From: Yoonia sp. I 8.24
Lineage (GTDB): Bacteria > Pseudomonadota > Alphaproteobacteria > Rhodobacterales > Rhodobacteraceae
DNA length: 64,000 nucleotides
NCBI RefSeq assembly: GCF_022096995.1
Contig: NZ_JACXGQ010000003.1
Location: 310,001-374,000 of the forward strand
Direction: 5' to 3'
Part shown: positions 1 through 8,708 of the stretch, in pieces
How the letters are laid out: the number at the start of each line of letters is the position of its first letter
Position numbering within the stretch: position 1 is the first letter of the stretch
Translations under genes and position numbers: made by a program
The notes under the pieces: model-generated
Database searches by the model: none
What the model was told of the DNA's origin: nothing
What the model saw: only the letters and a program-made list of their open reading frames with translations

Positions 1-963
1 GCCACACATCCGAGCCTCAACATCGTCGGGCTTTCTGGAAACTCAAAGGCGGGTATGGCCATGGCTGATGTTTTTCCGCATCTGCGCCATCTGGACTTGC
101 CTGTCCTGACGACCATCGAAGACATGTCTTTTGATGGGGTCGATCTGGTGTTTTGCGCCTTACCGCACGCCACGTCACAAGCGGTGATTTCAAAATTGCC
201 GATGCATTTGAAAATCGTGGATCTTTCCGCTGACTTCCGGCTGCGTGACCCTGCGGATTACGAAAAATGGTATGGTAAACCCCATGCCGCCGTCGAGATG
301 CAAAAAGAAGCCGTGTACGGGCTGACCGAATTCTACCGCGAAGAGATCAAGAACGCGCGGCTTGTGGCCGGCACCGGGTGCAATGCCGCAACGGGGCAAT
401 ATGTGCTGCGTCCTTTGATCGCTGCGGGGGTGATTGATCTTGATCAGATTGTGATGACCCTGCTGGCGGCCGTGTCTGGGGCAGGGCGTAGCCTGAAAGA
501 AAACCTGCTGCACGCAGAGCTCTCCGAGGGTGCGCATGGTTATGCCGTGGGCGGCACACACCGGCATTTAGGCGAATTTGATCAAGAGTTTAGCGCAATC
601 GCTGGCCGCCCTGTGCATATCCAGTTCACACCCCATTTGATCCCGGCCAACCGGGGTATTTTGGCGACAACATATGTGCAAGGTGACCCGCAGGTGATCT
701 TTGACACATTGAACGCCGCCTATGCGGATGAACCGTTCATCGAGATGCTGCCAATGGGTCAGGCACCGTCGATCAAACATATCCGGGCATCGAATTTCTG
801 CCACATCGGGGTGACGGCCGACCGGATTGCAGGGCGTGCGATTGTGATTGCGGCTTTGGATAACCTGACTAAAGGGTCATCCGGGCAGGCATTGCAAAAT
901 GCGAACCTGATGCTGGGCCTGCCTGAAACCGAAGGGCTGATGATGGCACCGGTATTCCCATGA
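1..963 (+). CDS. argC: N-acetyl-gamma-glutamyl-phosphate reductase (5' end outside window)
   Basis: NADPH-dependent reduction of N-acetylglutamyl-phosphate to the semialdehyde, the third step of arginine biosynthesis, in the cytoplasm. The reading frame is open from the first base, where it reads [17 protein letters not shown]; this is internal ArgC sequence, so the true start lies upstream of the window and the Met codons at 55 or 61 are not starts. About 320 residues are visible. The catalytic Cys lies in GTGCNAATG (codon at 379-381), and [13 protein letters not shown] and the C-terminal [14 protein letters not shown] segment are typical of the family. The stop overlaps the ccmE start by four bases (ATGA), which suggests cotranscription with the cytochrome c maturation genes. 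Confidence 0.95.
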   Translation, partial: ATHPSLNIVGLSGNSKAGMAMADVFPHLRHLDLPVLTTIEDMSFDGVDLVFCALPHATSQAVISKLPMHLKIVDLSADFRLRDPADYEKWYGKPHAAVEMQKEAVYGLTEFYREEIKNARLVAGTGCNAATGQYVLRPLIAAGVIDLDQIVMTLLAAVSGAGRSLKENLLHAELSEGAHGYAVGGTHRHLGEFDQEFSAIAGRPVHIQFTPHLIPANRGILATTYVQGDPQVIFDTLNAAYADEPFIEMLPMGQAPSIKHIRASNFCHIGVTADRIAGRAIVIAALDNLTKGSSGQALQNANLMLGLPETEGLMMAPVFP

Positions 964-1427
964 GCGGGCTTAAGAATCTCAAAAAGCGGCGGCGTATTCA
1001 GGTGATCGGCATCGCCGGGGCCTGTGTCGGGGCGATCCTGACGGCACTTTGGTTTTTGCCTGAAGATAGTTTTCAGTACTTCCGCTCACCCAGCGAAGTT
1101 GCCGCCGCACCGCCCGCCCCGAACGAATTATTTCGGATCGGTGGGTTGGTTGAAACGGGATCGCTTGTGCGCGGCCAAGGGCAAGAAATCACCTTTGCGG
1201 TGACGGATGGCGGTGCTGTGATCAATGTGGCCTACAATGGTATCTTACCTGATCTTTTCGCCGAGGGTCAGGGCGTCGTTGGGCAAGGGCGTTACATTAA
1301 CGGCACCTTCGAAGCTGTTGAAATTCTTGCTAAGCATGATGAAACTTATATGCCTAAAGAAGTCATTGATGCGCTGAAGGATCAGGGCACCTATGTTGCA
1401 CCGGACGGTGCCGACGCGACACATTAA
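960..1427 (+). CDS. ccmE: Cytochrome c maturation heme chaperone CcmE
   Basis: Periplasmic heme chaperone of System I cytochrome c biogenesis. It binds heme covalently and passes it to CcmF/CcmH. The 155-aa product has a basic cytoplasmic N-terminus (KKRRR), one transmembrane anchor at about residues 14-33, a beta-barrel OB domain, and the heme-binding histidine His126 in KHDETYMP. Length is normal for the family. The start overlaps the argC stop (ATGA). The usual partner ccmF does not follow directly: three lysis-type genes are placed between ccmE and ccmF. Confidence 0.96.
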   Translation: MSGLKNLKKRRRIQVIGIAGACVGAILTALWFLPEDSFQYFRSPSEVAAAPPAPNELFRIGGLVETGSLVRGQGQEITFAVTDGGAVINVAYNGILPDLFAEGQGVVGQGRYINGTFEAVEILAKHDETYMPKEVIDALKDQGTYVAPDGADATH

Positions 1428-1439
1428 CCTCTCTCAGGC

Positions 1440-1468
1440 AGCCTTCATGTCACGCAGACATGAGGGCT
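1440..1468 (+). promoter_or_regulatory. Stable hairpin covering the Shine-Dalgarno of the GH108 muramidase gene
   Basis: An inverted repeat pairs 1440-1451 with 1457-1468: 12 bp with one U-G pair and a five-base loop ACGCA. The 3' arm contains GAGGG (1462-1466), the only good Shine-Dalgarno for the ATG at 1473, so a folded transcript would hide it. No T-run follows, so a classical terminator is unlikely. The role in translational control is inferred. Confidence 0.6.
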
Positions 1469-1472
1469 ACCG

Positions 1473-2084
1473 ATGCAATCCATTACGCAAATCGCCAGTG
1501 AAATTGTCGCCCGCGAGGGCGGCTATGTGAACGACCCCGACGATCCCGGCGGAACCACGAATTATGGTGTGACGATCCACACGATGCGCAGGCTCGGTAT
1601 GGATTTGACTGGGGACAATCAGGTGACAGAAGATGATGTGCGCGTACTGACCCGCGCCCATGCCGTGTCCATTTTTGTCGAACATTATTTCCGCGCGCCC
1701 AAAATCGACAAGCTGCCAGAACCGCTGCACGCGACGGTCTTTGATATGTATGTGAACGCGGGCGTCCACGCGGTGCGGATACTGCAACGGCTGCTCAATG
1801 AAATGCGGATCGCGGCGACCGTGGATGGCCAGATTGGTCCGCAGACGATTGCTGCAACGGCGCGTGCCTTTGCGGCTGCGCCAGATCATATGGTTGATGC
1901 TTATGGGATCGCGCGGCGCAATTACTATTATGATTTGGCCGCAAATCGCCCTGCCAGTCGCAAATATGCGCGCAGGCGTGACGGTGGCAAAGGTGGCTGG
2001 ATCACCCGCGCCGAAGAATTCATAGACCCGCGCTATCATCTGACGGAAACACAACATAAACAAAGGGTTGCGAAATGGGCTTGA
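1473..2084 (+). CDS. GH108 N-acetylmuramidase (holin-associated endolysin type)
   Basis: Predicted peptidoglycan-cleaving lysis enzyme of glycoside hydrolase family 108, 203 aa. The N-terminal catalytic segment contains EGGYVNDPDDPGGTTNYGVT, with the likely catalytic Glu15. The C-terminal half (about residues 100-185) resembles the PG_binding_3 domain (DGQIGPQT). There is no signal peptide, so the enzyme would need the holin encoded by the next gene to cross the membrane. The stop overlaps that holin start by 10 bases. This is a phage or gene-transfer-agent type lysis gene; no capsid or tail genes are nearby. Its Shine-Dalgarno is buried in the hairpin at 1440-1468. Confidence 0.88.
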   Translation: MQSITQIASEIVAREGGYVNDPDDPGGTTNYGVTIHTMRRLGMDLTGDNQVTEDDVRVLTRAHAVSIFVEHYFRAPKIDKLPEPLHATVFDMYVNAGVHAVRILQRLLNEMRIAATVDGQIGPQTIAATARAFAAAPDHMVDAYGIARRNYYYDLAANRPASRKYARRRDGGKGGWITRAEEFIDPRYHLTETQHKQRVAKWA

Positions 2085-2563
2085 TAACCGGGATCATGGG
2101 TTTCCTATTTGGTGATGGGCGCAATGTGATCGCTGACACCGCCGAAGTGTTTCGCGAAAACGCCGAAAACGGGGCTGTCCGGGCCGCAGACGCGAAATCG
2201 CAAAGCCTGCAACAATTTGCTGCCGAATTTGTGCATCCGCGCCGGGGGCTATTTGACCGCTTGGTGGATGGGCTGAACCGTCTGCCGCGTCCGATGTTGG
2301 CGCTTGGCACGATTTGGATGTTCATCGCGGCGATGCGCCAACCAGATGAATTCATCAAAGGTATGGAAGGGCTTGCGCTGGTGCCTGAGCCACTTTGGTG
2401 GCTGATGGGGGCAATTGTGAGCTTTTATTTCGGGGCGCGCCATCAAGCCAAAGAGCAAGATTTCCAGCGTGCCGTTGCAGGCACGGTCGCGGCCGTTCAG
2501 GCGCATAAAGCCGCGCGCAGCGACAACCCGGCCTTGGATGATTGGCAGGCCCAGAATGGATAG
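2075..2563 (+). CDS. Holin family protein
   Basis: A 162-aa membrane protein with two clear hydrophobic segments (about residues 73-88 and 104-121) set between charged regions, as in holins paired with GH108 muramidases in Rhodobacterales. The predicted role is to permeabilise the inner membrane and release the muramidase encoded just upstream. It begins inside the end of the muramidase gene and its stop overlaps the next small gene by 8 bases, so the three form one translational unit. The holin call rests on topology and context, since holins share little sequence. Confidence 0.75.
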   Translation: MGLITGIMGFLFGDGRNVIADTAEVFRENAENGAVRAADAKSQSLQQFAAEFVHPRRGLFDRLVDGLNRLPRPMLALGTIWMFIAAMRQPDEFIKGMEGLALVPEPLWWLMGAIVSFYFGARHQAKEQDFQRAVAGTVAAVQAHKAARSDNPALDDWQAQNG

Positions 2564-2759
2564 GACATGGTTTGACAAGGTCGAGCAACGGCTAAGTTCG
2601 ATTGAAACCCGCAACGCCGTGGACGAAGTGCACCGCGATAATGTCGCGGACCGTCTTGGCGCGATAGAAGACACGCTCAAATGGCTTGTGCGTTTGATTA
2701 TCGGTGGGTTTTTGATGGGGGCGCTGACCTATGCGTTGCAGGGTGGCTTCCGGCTGTGA
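2556..2759 (+). CDS. Small XhlA-like membrane protein of the lysis module
   Basis: A 67-aa protein starting at MDRTWFDKVEQRL. The N-terminal two thirds is charged and probably coiled coil (VEQRLSSIETRN, ADRLGAIEDTLKWL). One transmembrane helix lies near residues 45-60 (LIIGGFLMGALTYAL). This layout is that of XhlA-type hemolysin/lysis proteins from phages. A longer reading frame is open upstream from 2469, but it would sit inside the holin gene; the start at 2556 overlaps the holin stop by only 8 bases. It is the last gene of the lysis module before ccmF. Function is inferred. Confidence 0.65.
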   Translation: MDRTWFDKVEQRLSSIETRNAVDEVHRDNVADRLGAIEDTLKWLVRLIIGGFLMGALTYALQGGFRL

Positions 2760-2837
2760 CATGTCGCGTCAATATGTATCGCTGAAATATCCGCGAGCCC
2801 ATGTCGCACCGTCGAAATTTGGGCTATGACTGCGGGC

Positions 2838-4808
2838 ATGATTACTGAACTTGGACATTTCGCGCTGATTCTGGCCTTTGGTATTGCCATTGTGCAAACA
2901 GTCATTCCGATGATTGGCGCCCACCGTAATAACCCCAGTTGGATGGGGGTTGCTGAACCCGCAGCGATCGCACAGTTTTTGCTGGTCTCCTATTCCTTTG
3001 GGGCGCTGACCTGGGCCTTTGTAACCTCTGATTTCTCGCTGCAATTGGTCTTTGCCAATTCGCATACCGATAAGCCGATGATCTACAAAATCAGTGGCGT
3101 TTGGGGCAACCATGAAGGGTCGATGCTGCTTTGGCTGGTGATTCTTGCGCTGTTTGGCGCGAGCGCGGCTGTGTTTGGCGGCAATCTGCCCGCACGTTTG
3201 CGCGCGCGGGTACTGGCAGTGCAGGGTGCGATCGGCGTTGCGTTTTTCGCGTTCATCTTGTTCACGTCGAACCCTTTCTTGCGGCTCGCGGTGCCGCCGC
3301 TGAATGGGCAGGATCTGAACCCATTGCTCCAAGACCCCGGTCTCGCGTTTCATCCGCCATTTCTTTACCTTGGGTACGTTGGCCTAAGCATGGCGTTTTC
3401 TTTTGCGATTGCAGCCTTGATCGAAGGCAAAGTTGACGCTGCATGGGCGCGTTGGGTGCGCCCATGGACATTGGCGGCGTGGGTGTTTTTGACGCTTGGA
3501 ATCGCGCTGGGGTCGTGGTGGGCCTATTACGAATTGGGCTGGGGCGGTTTTTGGTTCTGGGACCCGGTTGAAAACGCGTCCTTCATGCCTTGGCTTATTG
3601 CTGCGGCCCTATTGCATTCCGCAATCGTCGTCGAAAAGCGCGAGGCGCTGAAAAGCTGGACAGTTTTGCTGGCCATTCTCGCGTTTGGATTTTCGCTATT
3701 GGGCACATTTATCGTGCGCTCCGGCGTGCTGACGTCGGTACATGCATTTGCAACAGACCCTGCACGTGGCGTGTTAATTCTGGTTATTCTCGCAGTGTTC
3801 TTGGGCGGTGCGCTGACCCTATTCGCAGCCCGCGCAAGCGCGCTAGAATCCAAAGGCGTCTTTAGCGCGGTCAGCCGCGAAAGCGCACTGGTGTTGAATA
3901 ACGTGCTGCTTGCGGTCTCATGCTTTGTTGTCTTTATCGGGACGATCTGGCCGCTGATTGCGGAAATGCTGTTTGGGCGTACGCTTTCCGTCGGCCCGCC
4001 GTTTTTTGAAGCTGCATTCACCCCCTTCATGGTCGCCTTGGCCGTTGTCCTGCCTGTCGGGTCGATCCTTGCGTGGAAACGCGGGAACGTGTCGCGGGCG
4101 ATCAAGCCGATGGTGCCTTGGCTGATATTGGCAATCGCGCTTGGCGCATTGGCCTATGCAATTCAGACGGAACGCACAGCCTTAGGGCCGATTGGCGTGA
4201 TCTTGGGTGTTTGGGTCGTGGGCGGTTCTATCGCTGATCTTTGGATGCGCAGCGGGCGCGGTGGCATCAAGGCGCGCCTTGGCCGGATCACACGGTTGCC
4301 CCGTGCGGATTGGGGCAAAGGTTTTGCGCATATGGGGATGGGCGTCACAGTCTTTGGCATTGCCGCGATGATGGCTTGGGAAATCGAGGATATTCGCGTG
4401 GCCGAGGTTGGCGACCGCTGGGACGTTGGCCAATTCAGCTTTACGCTGGACGAGGTGCGCCAAGTCGAAGGACCCAATTACGTGACCACCATGGCGGATA
4501 TGAGCATCTGGCGTGGTGATAAGCAGTTGGGCATACTGAGCCCTGAAAAACGGTTCTACCCCGTCGCGAAAATGCCCACCACAGAGGCCGATATCCGCAA
4601 TGGTATCCTGCGTGATATCTATGTGGTGATTGGTGATCCGCAGGTAAATGGCGGCTATGCGGTACGTGTTTACGTCAAACCCTTTGCAAATTGGATTTGG
4701 GGTGGCGCGATCTTGATGGCTTTGGGGGGCTTTATCTCCTTGTCTGACCGTCGTTTGCGGATCGGCGCAGCGGCAGCAAAACACAAACAGATGGTGGCGG
4801 CGGAATGA
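2838..4808 (+). CDS. ccmF: Cytochrome c heme lyase subunit CcmF
   Basis: Large integral membrane component of System I that ligates heme to apocytochrome c with CcmH. The sequence has many transmembrane helices, the tryptophan-rich WWD segment GWGGFWFWDPVENASFMPW, and conserved HTDKPMIYKISGVWGNHEGS. The start at 2838 gives MITELGHFALIL, which matches the usual N-terminus; an in-frame ATG at 2826 would add four residues and neither has a strong Shine-Dalgarno. The stop overlaps ccmH (ATGA). Confidence 0.97.
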   Translation: MITELGHFALILAFGIAIVQTVIPMIGAHRNNPSWMGVAEPAAIAQFLLVSYSFGALTWAFVTSDFSLQLVFANSHTDKPMIYKISGVWGNHEGSMLLWLVILALFGASAAVFGGNLPARLRARVLAVQGAIGVAFFAFILFTSNPFLRLAVPPLNGQDLNPLLQDPGLAFHPPFLYLGYVGLSMAFSFAIAALIEGKVDAAWARWVRPWTLAAWVFLTLGIALGSWWAYYELGWGGFWFWDPVENASFMPWLIAAALLHSAIVVEKREALKSWTVLLAILAFGFSLLGTFIVRSGVLTSVHAFATDPARGVLILVILAVFLGGALTLFAARASALESKGVFSAVSRESALVLNNVLLAVSCFVVFIGTIWPLIAEMLFGRTLSVGPPFFEAAFTPFMVALAVVLPVGSILAWKRGNVSRAIKPMVPWLILAIALGALAYAIQTERTALGPIGVILGVWVVGGSIADLWMRSGRGGIKARLGRITRLPRADWGKGFAHMGMGVTVFGIAAMMAWEIEDIRVAEVGDRWDVGQFSFTLDEVRQVEGPNYVTTMADMSIWRGDKQLGILSPEKRFYPVAKMPTTEADIRNGILRDIYVVIGDPQVNGGYAVRVYVKPFANWIWGGAILMALGGFISLSDRRLRIGAAAAKHKQMVAAE

Positions 4809-5245
4809 AGCGCTTGGTTCTCATGCTTTGCCTATTGGCGGCACCCGCTTTTGCGGTCGAACCAGATGAAATTCTGGACGACCCAGTATTAGAGGCACGC
4901 GCGCGCGAATTGTCACAAGGGCTGCGCTGCCCGGTCTGCCAAAATGAATCCATCGATGAATCGCATGCCCCGGTCGCCCAAGAATTGCGCGTGGTGTTGC
5001 GTGAACGGCTTGTGGCGGGCGATACCGATGCGCAGGTCGTCGACTACATGGTGTTCCGCTATGGCGAATACGTTTTACTACGCCCCGATGCGCGGGGGGC
5101 AAACCTTATCCTTTGGCTGGCGGCCCCATTGATGTTGCTACTGGCACTGGGCGTTGGCTGGGCCACAATTCGACGCAAGGCTGATGCCGCAGAACCGCTG
5201 AGCGCGGATGAAGAAGCGGCGTTGGAAGAAATCCTGAAACAGTGA
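4805..5245 (+). CDS. ccmH: Cytochrome c maturation thiol-reduction protein CcmH (CcmL)
   Basis: Membrane-anchored thiol oxidoreductase that keeps the CXXCH motif of apocytochrome c reduced for heme attachment. The 146-aa precursor has a signal peptide (about residues 1-18), the redox motif LRCPVCQNESI (CPVC) and a C-terminal transmembrane helix near residues 100-120. Length fits the short CcmH form; no CcmI-type TPR extension is fused. It follows ccmF with an ATGA overlap. Confidence 0.95.
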   Translation: MKRLVLMLCLLAAPAFAVEPDEILDDPVLEARARELSQGLRCPVCQNESIDESHAPVAQELRVVLRERLVAGDTDAQVVDYMVFRYGEYVLLRPDARGANLILWLAAPLMLLLALGVGWATIRRKADAAEPLSADEEAALEEILKQ

Positions 5246-5314
5246 CGCCCCGTCGTGCTTTGCACCGATAGCCAAGGCGTTAGGGTGGCGGCCACGCAGC
5301 CCAAGGATACGCAG

Positions 5315-6091
5315 ATGGACTATCAAGAAATTACCTATGACATCACCGATAACGTGGCCACGATCACACTGAACCGTCCAGACGTGATGAACGCACTGAA
5401 CACGCGCATCCGGCTTGAGATTGCAGATGCGTTCAAACACGCCCAAGACAATGCACGCGCCGCAGTGATGACAGGGGCAGGGGTGTCGTTCTGCTCTGGG
5501 CAAGATCTTGCGGATGCATCCGAGGATGGCAAAATCGATATGGAAGCCACCCTGCGCGACGAATACGTGCCGATGCTGAAATCCATTTTTGATTGTAAAA
5601 TCCCAACAATCTGCGCGGTGAATGGGCCCGCGGCGGGGGCCGGGGCAAACCTTGCGCTTGCGGCGGATGTGGTGATTGCGTCTGAAGACGCGTATTTCGT
5701 ACAGGCATTCACCCGCATTGGACTGATCCCGGATGCCGGCGGTACCTATTGGTTGCCGCGTCAAATCGGTGCGGCGCGTGCGATGGGGGCCGCTTTGTTT
5801 GCTGATAAGATCAGCGCAACACAGGCCCGCGACTGGGGCATGATTTATGAAACGGCGCCAGCGGCTGAATTCCCGGATTACGTCAAAGCACGGGCGCTGC
5901 AACTCGCGACCGGACCAACCGTGGCTTACGCACAGCTAAAGACGGCGATCCGTGGATCGTCTGAAAATACACTGGACGACCAATTGGCGCTTGAGGCAAA
6001 ACTCCAAGCGATTTGCGGCGAGACCCATGATTTCTACGAGGGTGTCGCCGCATTCATGGAAAAACGTGCGCCGAATTACAAAGGGCGCTGA
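5315..6091 (+). CDS. Enoyl-CoA hydratase/isomerase family protein, PaaG-like
   Basis: Crotonase-fold enzyme of 258 aa acting on an acyl-CoA in the cytoplasm. Oxyanion-hole segments are GVSFCSGQDLAD and NGPAAGAGANLALAADV. The active-site region GLIPDAGGTYWLPR has Asp where hydratases usually carry Glu, as in PaaG ring-epoxide isomerases of phenylacetate degradation, but no other paa genes are in view, so the substrate is uncertain. The ATG at 5315 has AAGGA eight bases upstream; the frame is open further 5' but without a ribosome site. The 3' end overlaps the converging DUF2087 gene by 16 bases. Confidence 0.85.
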   Translation: MDYQEITYDITDNVATITLNRPDVMNALNTRIRLEIADAFKHAQDNARAAVMTGAGVSFCSGQDLADASEDGKIDMEATLRDEYVPMLKSIFDCKIPTICAVNGPAAGAGANLALAADVVIASEDAYFVQAFTRIGLIPDAGGTYWLPRQIGAARAMGAALFADKISATQARDWGMIYETAPAAEFPDYVKARALQLATGPTVAYAQLKTAIRGSSENTLDDQLALEAKLQAICGETHDFYEGVAAFMEKRAPNYKGR

Positions 6092-6585
6092 ACCGCCGTT
6101 AACACGGCAAGTGCGTCGGCGGTTGGTGCCTGTTCAATGCGGCGGTAGATTTTGCCGTCCTTGGTGCGCGTCACAAGGCGGTGGTCAATCAGTGACCGCC
6201 GCAAAAGCACATGATCGCCAAAGCTGTGACCCGCTTTCAGCGCTTCGTTCACCTGTTTTTCTGTCAAATCTTGATTTGCGGGCAGGTGTGCCCAAAACAC
6301 CCAAAGACAAAGCCCTTGCACTGCCGTTTGTTTTGGCCAGCGCGTCATCATCCCATGATCAAAGGCGCGCAATGCCCGTTCAACACTCCGTGACTGTTTT
6401 GCTGTGGCCGGGGCGGGGGCATCCGCCTTGAGGTGCTGGTAATTCTCATAGCCGGCCGCCTTGGCCACCAGCGAGAGCATCCGCGCGTGGCTTGGAAAAT
6501 CCTCTTGCTGTTGCAAGGCGACGCGCAAGGATTTGGTAAATGCAGAAAGGTCGTTGATCGTGATCTGTTGTAATTGGTGTGGCAT
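6076..6585 (-). CDS. DUF2087 domain-containing protein
   Basis: A 169-aa protein of unknown function. The N-terminal part (MPHQLQQITINDLSAFTKSL, ending at AGYENYQHL) is a helical segment often found with this family. The C-terminal part (about residues 90-150, with LTEKQVNEAL and DHVLLRRSLIDHRLVTR) is the DUF2087 domain, which resembles a small winged-helix fold and is suspected to bind nucleic acid. Start chosen at MPHQL; the frame stays open 11 codons further upstream. It converges on the crotonase gene. Confidence 0.8.
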   Translation of the reverse strand: MPHQLQQITINDLSAFTKSLRVALQQQEDFPSHARMLSLVAKAAGYENYQHLKADAPAPATAKQSRSVERALRAFDHGMMTRWPKQTAVQGLCLWVFWAHLPANQDLTEKQVNEALKAGHSFGDHVLLRRSLIDHRLVTRTKDGKIYRRIEQAPTADALAVLTAVQRPL

Positions 6586-6740
6586 ATCGCGCCCCTGAAA
6601 TCTGTACCGGCACCGCACGCGGTGTGATGGTCGCCCTTGTCATCCGGCTGATTGCAGCGGATATTCATGTGCCAATGTCAGGTTTAACGAGGTCCGGGAT
6701 GGACTGGCGACGCCTTGGTGAACTGATGACCAAAGCTAGA

Positions 6741-7247
6741 TTAAGGCAAGTTCTTTGGGCGTGGCAAGGCCAAATATACGCTGTCCGACCAGACACCATT
6801 GATGCAATAGGTGTTTTTGGCTGTTTGGGTTTCTACGAAACCAAGCCGACGTAGCAATCCGACCGATGCCGCATTCAGCGGGTCTGCGTCTGCAGTTAAT
6901 CCGGGGTGAATGGTGATATCAAACAGATATGGGATTACGGCTTGCATGGCTTCAAACACATAACCTTTGCGCCAGTGATCCGGATGTAAAATGAACCCAA
7001 CCTCACTCCCGCGATAATTCCCGACATTTCCGATGTAGGTGCCATCCAATGTCATTTGGAAATAGGCCGGGCTTTCTTCCCATGAAGCTATCATGCGGTC
7101 GAGCAAGGCTTTGGTTACTGAGCGATCTGCATGTGGGGCGGTCGACCAATATTTCATGGCGCGCAGATCGCTATAGAGCGCATACATCGCATTCAGATCG
7201 GATGGGCGCGGTTCACGAAGCACAAGGCGATCAGTTTTGAGCGTCAC
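6741..7247 (-). CDS. GNAT family N-acetyltransferase (RimJ/RimL type)
   Basis: A 168-aa acetyl-CoA-dependent acetyltransferase. It has the typical N-terminus of the RimJ/RimL/Acetyltransf_3 group (LKTDRLVLREPRPSDLNAM), a motif-A region at GFILHPDHWRKGYVFEAM, where the Q/RxxGxG/A loop is loose, and the C-terminal LNAASVGLLRRLGFVE. The acceptor is unknown; ribosomal protein N-termini or small-molecule amines are both possible. It is the next gene downstream of gltA on the same strand, beyond the gltA terminator. Confidence 0.85.
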   Translation of the reverse strand: MTLKTDRLVLREPRPSDLNAMYALYSDLRAMKYWSTAPHADRSVTKALLDRMIASWEESPAYFQMTLDGTYIGNVGNYRGSEVGFILHPDHWRKGYVFEAMQAVIPYLFDITIHPGLTADADPLNAASVGLLRRLGFVETQTAKNTYCINGVWSDSVYLALPRPKNLP

Positions 7248-7290
7248 GGATTACTCTTTGATATTTTGCGAGGGGCTGTGGGGTTCATAA

Positions 7291-7314
7291 GAAAAAGGCC
7301 ACCCGAAGGTGGCC
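7291..7314 (-). terminator. Intrinsic terminator of gltA
   Basis: On the minus strand GGCCACC, the TTCG tetraloop and GGTGGCC form a 7-bp GC-rich stem (7297-7314), followed directly by TTTTTC. It lies a few bases past the gltA stop, a classical rho-independent terminator. Confidence 0.92.
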
Positions 7315-7320
7315 CAATTT

Positions 7321-8616
7321 TTAGCGCTTTTCGATGTCGATATAGTCGCGGTGTGTCTCGCCAAGGTAAAGCTGGCGAGGGCGCCCGATTTTCAATTGTG
7401 GATCGGCAAGCTGTTCTTTCCACTGAGAAATCCAACCGACGGTCCGGGCCATCGCAAAGATCGGCGTGAACATCGATGTTGGGAAACCCATCGCTTCGAG
7501 GATGATACCAGAGTAGAAATCAACGTTCGGAAACAGTTTCTTATCTGCGAAATACGGGTCAGCCAGTGCTTGTTTTTCAAGCTCCATCGCGACCTGCAGC
7601 AGCGGGTTGTCTTCAACGCCGAGCAGTTCCAGAACTTCGTCCGCAGACTGCTTCATCACGGTCGCGCGCGGGTCAAAGTTTTTGTAAACGCGGTGGCCAA
7701 AGCCCATTAGACGGTAGCTGTCGTTTTTGTCTTTTGCGCGGGCAATGAATTCAGGGATACGGTCAACTGAGCCGATTTCCTTGAGCATTTCAAGGCAAGC
7801 TTGGTTCGCGCCACCGTGGGCAGGGCCCCAAAGACACGCGATCCCAGCCGCAATACAGGCGAACGGGTTTGCGCCCGATGATGATGCCAAGCGTACAGTT
7901 GATGTTGATGCGTTTTGCTCGTGATCCGCGTGCAGCGTAAAGATGCGGTCCATCGCGCGGGCCAGTACAGGGTTCACGTGATATTCTTCTGCGGGGACAG
8001 AGAAACACATGTGCAGGAAGTTTGACGCGTAATCGAGATCATTGCGCGGGTAAACAAACGGCTGGCCGATCGAGTATTTGTAAGCCATCGCCGCGATTGT
8101 TGGCATCTTCGCGATCAGGCGGATCGAGGCGACTTCGCGCTGGTGGCTGTCATTAATATCTGTTGAATCGTGATAGAATGCAGACATCGCACCAACAACG
8201 CCAACCATTGTCGCCATTGGATGTGCGTCACGACGGAAACCACGGAAAAAATTGTGCATTTGCTCGTGGATCATCGTGTGGTTGGTCACAAGGCGCTCAA
8301 ACTTTTCGAGCTCAGCTGCGGATGGCAGCTCACCATAAAGCAGCAAATAGCAAACTTCGAGATAGTGTGACTGACCAGCAAGCTGATCAATAGGGTAGCC
8401 ACGGTGCAGTAAAACGCCTTCGCCACCATCGATGAACGTGATTGTGCTGTCACATGCAGAGGTAGACGTGAAGCCCGGGTCATATGTGAACACATTCGCT
8501 TGACCATAAAGCTTGCGAATGTCGATGACGTCAGGGCCAGCCGTCGGGGAATGGATCGGCAATTCGTAAGTTTCGCCCTTAATCGTTAGTTTTGCGGTAT
8601 CTGTATTTTCAGCCAT
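7321..8616 (-). CDS. gltA: Citrate synthase
   Basis: Condenses acetyl-CoA and oxaloacetate to citrate, the entry step of the TCA cycle. The 431-aa product is of the large hexameric type. Seen are [20 protein letters not shown], the substrate-binding and catalytic segments [13 protein letters not shown] and [15 protein letters not shown], and the conserved [16 protein letters not shown] near the C-terminus. A good Shine-Dalgarno (GGGGAAG) precedes the ATG. It is monocistronic in appearance, with a strong terminator at 7291-7314. Confidence 0.98.
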   Translation of the reverse strand: MAENTDTAKLTIKGETYELPIHSPTAGPDVIDIRKLYGQANVFTYDPGFTSTSACDSTITFIDGGEGVLLHRGYPIDQLAGQSHYLEVCYLLLYGELPSAAELEKFERLVTNHTMIHEQMHNFFRGFRRDAHPMATMVGVVGAMSAFYHDSTDINDSHQREVASIRLIAKMPTIAAMAYKYSIGQPFVYPRNDLDYASNFLHMCFSVPAEEYHVNPVLARAMDRIFTLHADHEQNASTSTVRLASSSGANPFACIAAGIACLWGPAHGGANQACLEMLKEIGSVDRIPEFIARAKDKNDSYRLMGFGHRVYKNFDPRATVMKQSADEVLELLGVEDNPLLQVAMELEKQALADPYFADKKLFPNVDFYSGIILEAMGFPTSMFTPIFAMARTVGWISQWKEQLADPQLKIGRPRQLYLGETHRDYIDIEKR

Positions 8617-8708
8617 ATATCTTCCCCTTTATGCCGCGCAACGCAGTGTTGCCGGCGCATCTTTGTTCGTCGGTGTTCCAGCTAGCAGCCAATCGTAACG
8701 AATTGGTT

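Noticed and set aside
1473..2759. A complete prophage
   Set aside because: Only lysis-type genes are present; no integrase, portal, capsid, tail or att repeats flank them.
6579..6854. Plus-strand ORF of 91 codons between the DUF2087 and acetyltransferase genes
   Set aside because: It overlaps the 5' end of the DUF2087 gene and the 3' end of the acetyltransferase gene on the other strand and shows no protein-like features.
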